Shown here piece by piece: positions 33,030-38,060 of a DNA stretch of 38,060 nucleotides. Source of the stretch: Negativicutes bacterium (GTDB lineage Bacteria > Bacillota > Negativicutes > Veillonellales > Veillonellaceae); the NCBI GenBank assembly GCA_009929605.1, contig SAAC01000012.1:1-38060 (forward strand), in the 5' to 3' direction. Numbering within the stretch: the first letter of the stretch is position 1; every line of letters starts with the position of its first letter. A program made the position numbers and the translations under genes. The notes under the pieces were generated by a model. It searched no databases. It was not told the origin of the DNA and saw nothing but the letters and a program-made list of their open reading frames with translations.

Positions 33030-33818
33030 TTATTTTGCTTGTTGGTAGTTACCGAACCATTTTTCATAGATTTTTTGGTATGTACCGTCTTCTTTTAATT
33101 CTTTCAATGCTTTGTTAACTGCATCGCGTAGAGCCGCATTGTCTTTTTTGAAGCCCAATACTGTGCCTGGGGATTCAGAAGGTTGACCGGCAAGACGAAG
33201 GTCTTTGTCAGCACCTTGTTTCAAGTAGTACATAGCTACAGCGTTATCGATGATAGCACCATCAATTGTACCAGCATTTAATTCCATGAAAATAGTAGCA
33301 TTAGAATCAATTTCTTTTACAGTTGTATTAGGAATCGCTTTTGCCATATCTACAGGAATGGTACCGATTTGTGCGCCTACAGTTTTGCCTGCTAAATCTT
33401 GCATAGAATTAATGGATGTGTTGTCTTTACGTACAACAGTTACATAACCAGCATCTTTGAAGTATACATCACTGAATGTTAATACTTTTTCACGTTCTGG
33501 AGTCGCGTTGATACCAGCAGCGATCATGTCGATGTCGCCAGATTGTGCAGCAGGGATTAATGCATCAAAACCCATGCTTACAAATTGCATTTTCAAACCG
33601 AGTTTTTTAGCAATTGCTTCGGACAAATCAACGTCGAAACCAACGTATTTATCGCCTTCAGTGAATTCATATGGAGGGAATGTAGTTTCAGAACCTACAC
33701 GCAATACGCCCTCTTGAGTGGTCATTTTTTTAGCAGTATCGCCACCACAACCAGCGATTAACCCAATTGCTAATGCAGCTGTTGCTACAATAGCTGCCAG
33801 TTTTTTGAATTTAAACAT
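33030..33818 (-). CDS. Amino-acid ABC transporter substrate-binding lipoprotein
   Basis: This 262-residue protein has a lipoprotein signal peptide with lipobox LIAGC (C24), so it is anchored in the inner membrane facing the periplasm. The mature part is an SBP family 3 fold: VLRVGSETTFPPYEF, YVGFDVDLSEAIAKKLG, FDALIPAAQSGDIDMIAAG, then KTVGAQIGT and the terminal YQKIYEKWFG. Relatives bind glutamine, arginine or other polar amino acids. ATG 33818 follows AAGGAGG; an ATG at 33836 is upstream of that site. No permease or ATPase adjoins, so it is an orphan receptor. A GGTGAAAG/CTTTCACC hairpin lies in its leader. Confidence 0.9.
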   Translation of the reverse strand: MFKFKKLAAIVATAALAIGLIAGCGGDTAKKMTTQEGVLRVGSETTFPPYEFTEGDKYVGFDVDLSEAIAKKLGLKMQFVSMGFDALIPAAQSGDIDMIAAGINATPEREKVLTFSDVYFKDAGYVTVVRKDNTSINSMQDLAGKTVGAQIGTIPVDMAKAIPNTTVKEIDSNATIFMELNAGTIDGAIIDNAVAMYYLKQGADKDLRLAGQPSESPGTVLGFKKDNAALRDAVNKALKELKEDGTYQKIYEKWFGNYQQAK

Positions 33819-33855
33819 AAGTGCCTCCTTACACATACAACATTGGCGTCGTTTC

Positions 33856-33886
33856 GGTGAAAGCTAACGCTATTGTGACTTTCACC
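33856..33886. promoter_or_regulatory. Paired GGTGAAAG/CTTTCACC hairpin upstream of the SBP gene
   Basis: Perfect 8-bp arms (33856-33863, 33879-33886) with a 15-nt loop, 38 bases before the SBP start. It could be an operator or an RNA hairpin, and it uses the same octamer as the hairpin after mntH. Confidence 0.5.
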
Positions 33887-34027
33887 ATATGGAATCCCAA
33901 AAATACAACAAACGCCTATCTATGAATATTGTACGGTTTTTTATGCATTAGTGCAAGATTTAAAGTATAAATATAACTAATGTATTCATAATGCATGGTT
34001 GACTCTATAACGAAATCGATAAAATTT

Positions 34028-34036
34028 GTTATACTA
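34028..34036 (+). promoter_or_regulatory. Extended -10 of the M20 amidohydrolase gene
   Basis: TGTTATACT (hexamer 34031-34036), about 48 bases before the start. TTGACT at 33999 is too far away to serve as its -35. Confidence 0.4.
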
Positions 34037-34083
34037 ATAAAGTAGCTTGGTGTAATAGGATAATCAAGCTTGAGGAGGATACT

Positions 34084-35277
34084 ATGATTCAAGGAAAACA
34101 ATCATTCCTAGCAGCTTGTGATAATCATAAGTCTGCTGCATTTACAATAAATATGACATTGGCTCAGAATCCTGAAATTTCTAGCCAAGAATTTGAATCT
34201 GTGAAAACTATTGGTCGTGTGCTTGAGCAAGCGGGGATTCCCGTGGAATATGAATTTTGTAATTTGCCTACTGCCTTTATCGCTCATGCGGTACAGGTGG
34301 ATAACCCCACAGCTTGTTTGGCCATACTCTGTGAATACGATGCCTTACCTGGCGTGGGTCATGCATGCGGTCATAGTGCTAGTGGATCCATGAGCACATT
34401 GGCAGCATTGGCACTTCATCAAATGCAAACAGAAGGTTATGAATTTCATGGCGATATCGATATTATTGGTACCCCTGATGAAGAGGCTACGGGATGTAAG
34501 GTGGACATGGTGAATGCGGGCGTGTTCAAAGACTATGATTTTGCTATTATGGTTCATCTTGATGGGGAGGAAACGCGTCCAAACTCCAATTTTCTAGCGT
34601 TAGATAATTTCCGCGCTCGATTTTATGGTAAACCAGCTCATGCAGCAGGGGAGCCTTGGAATGGTGTGAATGCGGCGAATGGTATGCAATTGGCCATCCA
34701 TGCCCTAGACATGCTTCGCCAACAAGTGCGACCTGAAACGCGCATCGGTAACTGGATTATTAAGGCAGGTACCGCATCCAATATTATTCCTGACTTTGCC
34801 GAATTTGAAAGCTGCGTTCGTCATACAGAGCGTACGTATTTAAATACTATTTCAGAACAAGTAAAACGCATCTTTGAAGGTGCGGCTATGGCCACTGGTA
34901 CGAGAGTGGAATATGGATTCCACGGTAATTGCTACGATAGTATGAATGTCCTTGAATCGGGCAATCATCTCATCGAGGATGTGATGACAGATTTAGATAT
35001 ACCGTTCATACCAGGTGCAGCACCAGTGTCGGGGAGTTCGGATATTGGTAATGTGAGCTTTCAATGTCCCGCATTCCATCCTAAATTGCGATTAGCTGGT
35101 GAAGATAAGGTGTGCCACTCTGTTGAATTCGCCGCAGCCATGCAGGATCCGACTATTGAACAAACTATTTTAGATGGTGCCCACATTATAGGGTTGTCGT
35201 TGCTTTCATTAATGGAAAAACCAGAGACATTAGCCACAATCAAGGCCGAGTTCGACGCATCCAACATTAAGAATTAA
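34084..35277 (+). CDS. M20-family amidohydrolase (PM20D2/AbgB-like)
   Basis: This 397-residue cytosolic metallohydrolase cleaves amide bonds of N-acyl amino acids or dipeptides. Metal-site motifs are CEYDALPGVGHACGHS (83-98; D86, H97), GTPDEEATG (129-137, catalytic Glu pair) and RFYGKPAHAAGEPWNGVNA at the start of the lid domain. The CEYDALPG form is typical of the p-aminobenzoyl-glutamate hydrolase and dipeptidase branch. GAGGAGG precedes ATG 34084. The exact substrate is unknown. The next gene, a HAD phosphatase, follows after 92 AT-rich bases. Confidence 0.87.
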   Translation: MIQGKQSFLAACDNHKSAAFTINMTLAQNPEISSQEFESVKTIGRVLEQAGIPVEYEFCNLPTAFIAHAVQVDNPTACLAILCEYDALPGVGHACGHSASGSMSTLAALALHQMQTEGYEFHGDIDIIGTPDEEATGCKVDMVNAGVFKDYDFAIMVHLDGEETRPNSNFLALDNFRARFYGKPAHAAGEPWNGVNAANGMQLAIHALDMLRQQVRPETRIGNWIIKAGTASNIIPDFAEFESCVRHTERTYLNTISEQVKRIFEGAAMATGTRVEYGFHGNCYDSMNVLESGNHLIEDVMTDLDIPFIPGAAPVSGSSDIGNVSFQCPAFHPKLRLAGEDKVCHSVEFAAAMQDPTIEQTILDGAHIIGLSLLSLMEKPETLATIKAEFDASNIKN

Positions 35278-35311
35278 AATTAAGAACCCAAATGAGGCAT
35301 CAAAATCAAGC

Positions 35312-35336
35312 CTTAAATTTAATCATCAAATTTAAG
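35312..35336 (+). other. AT-only hairpin and TTAAATTTAA repeats between the M20 and HAD genes
   Basis: CTTAAATTT (35312-35320) and AAATTTAAG (35328-35336) form a 9-bp hairpin, and a third TTAAATTTAA copy follows near 35339. There is no T run, so it is not a convincing terminator. Confidence 0.4.
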
Positions 35337-35369
35337 CATTAAATTTAAAATTAAAGAATAAGGAATTAC

Positions 35370-36227
35370 ATGAATTTACAAAATGAAAAACCAGTGCGTC
35401 TCATCGTTAGTGATGTGGATGGTACCTTGGTAAATACCAAAAAATCGATTACTGACGAAAATGTAGCGGCCATTAAATTAGCCATGGACCAAGGTGTCCG
35501 CGTGGCTATTGCCTCTGGCCGTGCATGGAACGAGATGAATGAAATCTTTGACAAGATTCCTGATTTGCGCTATTTCATCTGCTCAAATGGGGCGCTTGTG
35601 ATGGATAAACAGGATAATCGTCAGGTTTATCGCGAGGGATTTCCGAAACAGCAGGCCTTACATTTGCTAGATCGATTGCTGGAATATGGTATTTACACAG
35701 AGGCCTACATGGGTGCTGCGATTTATGGTACTCGTGAAAGTTTGCCGCGCGTGGATTATTATATTCGTGAAAATATTCGTCTCTTTGTTCTCGAAACGCG
35801 TACCTTTGTAGCCGATTTGCGTACCTATATGGACCAATTCGACATGGGGCCTGAAAAATTGCAAGTATTTTATGGTGATGAAAGTATGAAACAGCGCATT
35901 GTGCAGGATCTATCTAATGATACTAGCTATGATTTGTTGTTATCTAGTGAAGGTAATTTGGAATTCGTATTGCCACACACAACAAAGGGCAATGCGGTAA
36001 AAGAGCTAGGTGCTAATTGGGGAATCGGGGCGGATCAAATCATGACCATCGGCGATTCTCATAATGATGTGTCCATGCTACAATTTGCGGATATCTCTAT
36101 TGCCATGGGGAATTCTGATGATTTTGTGAAAGATTCAGCCCAGTACATTACTAAGGATAACGATTCCAATGGTGTGGCTTATGCGATTCACCAAGTATTG
36201 GAGAGAAACAAGCAATTGATGTCTTAA
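35370..36227 (+). CDS. Cof-type HAD-IIB family phosphatase
   Basis: This 285-residue haloacid dehalogenase-like hydrolase has motif I SDVDGTLVNT (nucleophile D15, acid/base D17), motif II IASGR, motif III Lys in TTKGNAVKEL and motif IV GDSHND (228-233). The large cap between motifs II and III is type C2B, as in Cof/YidA proteins that dephosphorylate sugar phosphates or nucleotides. AAGGA precedes the start. The substrate is not predictable. Confidence 0.9.
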   Translation: MNLQNEKPVRLIVSDVDGTLVNTKKSITDENVAAIKLAMDQGVRVAIASGRAWNEMNEIFDKIPDLRYFICSNGALVMDKQDNRQVYREGFPKQQALHLLDRLLEYGIYTEAYMGAAIYGTRESLPRVDYYIRENIRLFVLETRTFVADLRTYMDQFDMGPEKLQVFYGDESMKQRIVQDLSNDTSYDLLLSSEGNLEFVLPHTTKGNAVKELGANWGIGADQIMTIGDSHNDVSMLQFADISIAMGNSDDFVKDSAQYITKDNDSNGVAYAIHQVLERNKQLMS

Positions 36228-36292
36228 ATGATGTCTAATTGATACTCTAATTGTAGTACTATGTAGCATTCATTTTTTATGGGAGGTGGCAT

Positions 36293-36514
36293 ATGGCGAA
36301 AATAATATTTTCTATACGAGATACTTGTGTGAAATGTGGTGCCTGTGCCGTTGACTGTCCCGTGCAATGCATTTCACCAGGAGAATTTCAATTTTATATT
36401 GGCCACGGCTGTATTCGCTGCGGTGATTGCTACTCCATCTGCCCTGTAGGGGCGGTGCATATGGAGGCTATCGAGGATACAGCGGGAGAGGGACCATTGA
36501 AAGAGGAAGATTAA
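36293..36514 (+). CDS. 2[4Fe-4S] ferredoxin-like protein
   Basis: This 73-residue protein has two CxxCxxCxxxCP sites: C12, C15, C18, C22 and C40, C43, C46, C50. It should carry two low-potential [4Fe-4S] clusters and shuttle electrons in the cytosol. GGGAGG precedes ATG. The acidic tail (EDTAGEGPLKEED) extends beyond the minimal clostridial ferredoxin. No redox partner is adjacent. Confidence 0.9.
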   Translation: MAKIIFSIRDTCVKCGACAVDCPVQCISPGEFQFYIGHGCIRCGDCYSICPVGAVHMEAIEDTAGEGPLKEED

Positions 36515-36535
36515 CATATTGCTGATGGAGATATA

Positions 36536-36587
36536 GCTTTCACATATGATATAATAAGAGGTAAACAAAAAGAGTAATAGCTTTCAC
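36536..36587 (+). promoter_or_regulatory. guaA promoter region with two GCTTTCAC sites
   Basis: An extended -10, TGATATAAT (hexamer 36550-36555), lies between two copies of GCTTTCAC (36536-36543 and 36580-36587). The first sits at about -25 and the second in the leader, an arrangement that could suit a regulator. I see no purine riboswitch. Confidence 0.45.
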
Positions 36588-36612
36588 AAGCACATGCTAA
36601 TGGAGGATGTAA

Positions 36613-38060
36613 ATGGAAAACAAGGAATTTGTTATTGTTGTCGATTTCGGTGGTCAATATAACCAGTTGATCGCTCGTCGCGTTCGTGAAAACCACGTAT
36701 ACTGCGAAGTATATCCATATAATAAAGCCGTAGAGAAAATCAAAGAATTGAAACCACAAGGCGTTATTTTCACTGGTGGCCCTAATAGCGTATACGAGGA
36801 TAATGCGCCTCAAATCGAAGCTGAGGTGTTCGAGCTAGGGATTCCTGTGCTTGGTCTATGCTATGGTATGCAATTCATGGCGCATACCTTGGGTGGTGAG
36901 GTTACATCTGCTGAAAGTCGCGAATTTGGCAAAACACCTATGAAATGTGATTTGTCCTCTTTGTTATTCAAAGGTTTGAGCGAAGAAGAAATCGTTTGGA
37001 TGAGTCATGTGGACTATGTAGCATCCATTCCTGAAGGCTTTAAAGTCGTTGCCACTACTGACAACTGTCCTGTGGCGGCTATGGAAAATGCAGATAAAAA
37101 ATTATATGCTATGCAATGCCATCCAGAAGTATTGCACTCTGAACACGGCAAAGAAATGCTCCATAATTTCTTGTATGAAGTATGTGGGCTAACAGGCACT
37201 TGGACAATGGCTAACTATGCAAAAACAGCTATTGAAGACATCCGCAACACAGTAGGCGACGGCAAAGTATTGTTGGCGTTATCCGGCGGTGTAGATAGCT
37301 CTGTAGCAGCAGCATTGATCTCCAAAGCGGTGGGTAGCCAATTGACTTGTATCTTCGTTGACCATGGCTTGATGCGTAAAAACGAAGGCGACGAAGTAGA
37401 AGCAGCGTTCAAAGATTCCGGTATGCATTTTATCCGCGTGGATGCAGAAGAACGTTTCTTGAGCAAACTGGCTGGTCTTGAAGAACCAGAAGCGAAGCGT
37501 AAAACTATTGGTGAAGAATTCATTCGCGTATTTGAAGACGAAGGCCGTAAAATCGGTTCCGTTGATTTCTTAGCGCAAGGTACTATCTACCCTGACGTTA
37601 TCGAATCTGGTGCTGGCGATGCCGCAGTTATCAAATCTCACCACAACGTAGGCGGCTTGCCTGCAGTAGTAGATTTCAAAGGTTTAATCGAACCACTTCG
37701 TAATTTGTTCAAAGACGAAGTGCGTGAACTCGGTTCTGAATTGGGCCTTGCTGACTACCTCGTATGGCGTCAACCATTCCCAGGTCCTGGTCTTGCTATC
37801 CGCGTAATGGGCGACATCACAAAAGATAAATTAGATATCCTTCGTGATGCAGACTGGATCTTCCGCGAAGAAATCGCCAATGCTGGTCTTGATCGCAGCA
37901 TCAACCAATACTTTGCAGTATTGACTAACACTCGTACTGTAGGCGTAATGGGCGACTTTCGTACATATGATTACACATTGGCGTTGCGCGGTGTAACAAC
38001 AACTGACTTTATGACAGCTGACTGGGCCCGCATCCCTTACGAAGTACTAGATAAAATCTC
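36613..38060 (+). CDS. guaA: GMP synthase (glutamine-hydrolysing), 3' end outside the window
   Basis: The frame is open from ATG 36613 (GGAGG upstream) to the right edge, 482 codons of an expected 510-515. The N-terminal class I amidotransferase has C83 (GLCYGMQ), H170 and E172 (CHPEV). The ATP-pyrophosphatase domain starts with the P-loop LSGGVDSS (223-230). The C-terminal dimerisation domain has [11 protein letters not shown]. It converts XMP to GMP with ATP and glutamine in the cytosol. About 30 C-terminal residues are missing only because the window ends. Confidence 0.95.
   Translation, partial: MENKEFVIVVDFGGQYNQLIARRVRENHVYCEVYPYNKAVEKIKELKPQGVIFTGGPNSVYEDNAPQIEAEVFELGIPVLGLCYGMQFMAHTLGGEVTSAESREFGKTPMKCDLSSLLFKGLSEEEIVWMSHVDYVASIPEGFKVVATTDNCPVAAMENADKKLYAMQCHPEVLHSEHGKEMLHNFLYEVCGLTGTWTMANYAKTAIEDIRNTVGDGKVLLALSGGVDSSVAAALISKAVGSQLTCIFVDHGLMRKNEGDEVEAAFKDSGMHFIRVDAEERFLSKLAGLEEPEAKRKTIGEEFIRVFEDEGRKIGSVDFLAQGTIYPDVIESGAGDAAVIKSHHNVGGLPAVVDFKGLIEPLRNLFKDEVRELGSELGLADYLVWRQPFPGPGLAIRVMGDITKDKLDILRDADWIFREEIANAGLDRSINQYFAVLTNTRTVGVMGDFRTYDYTLALRGVTTTDFMTADWARIPYEVLDKI

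Noticed and set aside
1..38060. CRISPR arrays, tRNA or rRNA genes, insertion sequences and prophage genes
   Set aside because: I found no spaced direct repeats of CRISPR type, no cloverleaf-like sequence with a T-loop, and no transposase, integrase or phage structural motif.

Overview
The window looks like chromosome of a diderm Firmicute of the class Negativicutes, most likely a Veillonella. Evidence: T-box leaders and AGGAGG-type ribosome sites typical of Firmicutes occur beside outer-membrane proteins (an autotransporter barrel ending in Phe, an SLH-type porin N-terminus), a [FeFe]-hydrogenase maturase and a cobamide gene. The species assignment is inference from gene style; no database was searched.

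Layout. 1-1667 is a decayed edge: a PemK/MazF-like fragment, a truncated HD-domain gene, and a signal-peptide/SLH protein that stops where its beta-barrel should begin, preceded by four tandem 25-bp repeats. 1786-6467 carries an Nramp metal transporter, an unrecognised protein overlapping yaaA, hydE and a small membrane protein. 6961-8664 is an autotransporter broken by four frame changes. 8901-10769 is a secreted alkaline phosphatase with a Pho-box-like promoter. 11218-13784 is a three-gene operon (secreted CPFC protein, ABC ATPase, FtsX/MacB-type permease with a His/Asp-rich loop) that looks metal-related. A GNAT gene on the minus strand converges on it across a hairpin containing the Haemophilus uptake-sequence core. 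14692-18326 holds an EF-G paralogue and a YhcH-EamA pair. A decayed adhesin-like remnant and an aldehyde dehydrogenase follow on the minus strand.

20491-27965 is a complete tryptophan operon, trpE-G-D-CF-B-A, controlled by a tRNA-Trp T-box with specifier TGG. trpC and trpF are fused. The trpG-trpD and trpD-trpCF gaps contain strong hairpins, whereas the other joints touch or overlap. Next come a stand-alone divergent CobT homologue, ileS under a tRNA-Ile T-box (specifier ATC), an orphan amino-acid-binding lipoprotein (minus strand), an M20 amidohydrolase, a Cof-type HAD phosphatase, a 2[4Fe-4S] ferredoxin and guaA, which runs off the right edge.

No single new multi-gene system is proven here. 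The signals most worth pursuing are an octamer (GTGAAAGC and its complement) strongly over-represented by hand count and sometimes paired as hairpins, the His-rich ABC operon, the USS-like terminator beside an AT-rich GNAT gene, and tandem ~20-26-bp repeats in the leaders of three exported-protein genes.
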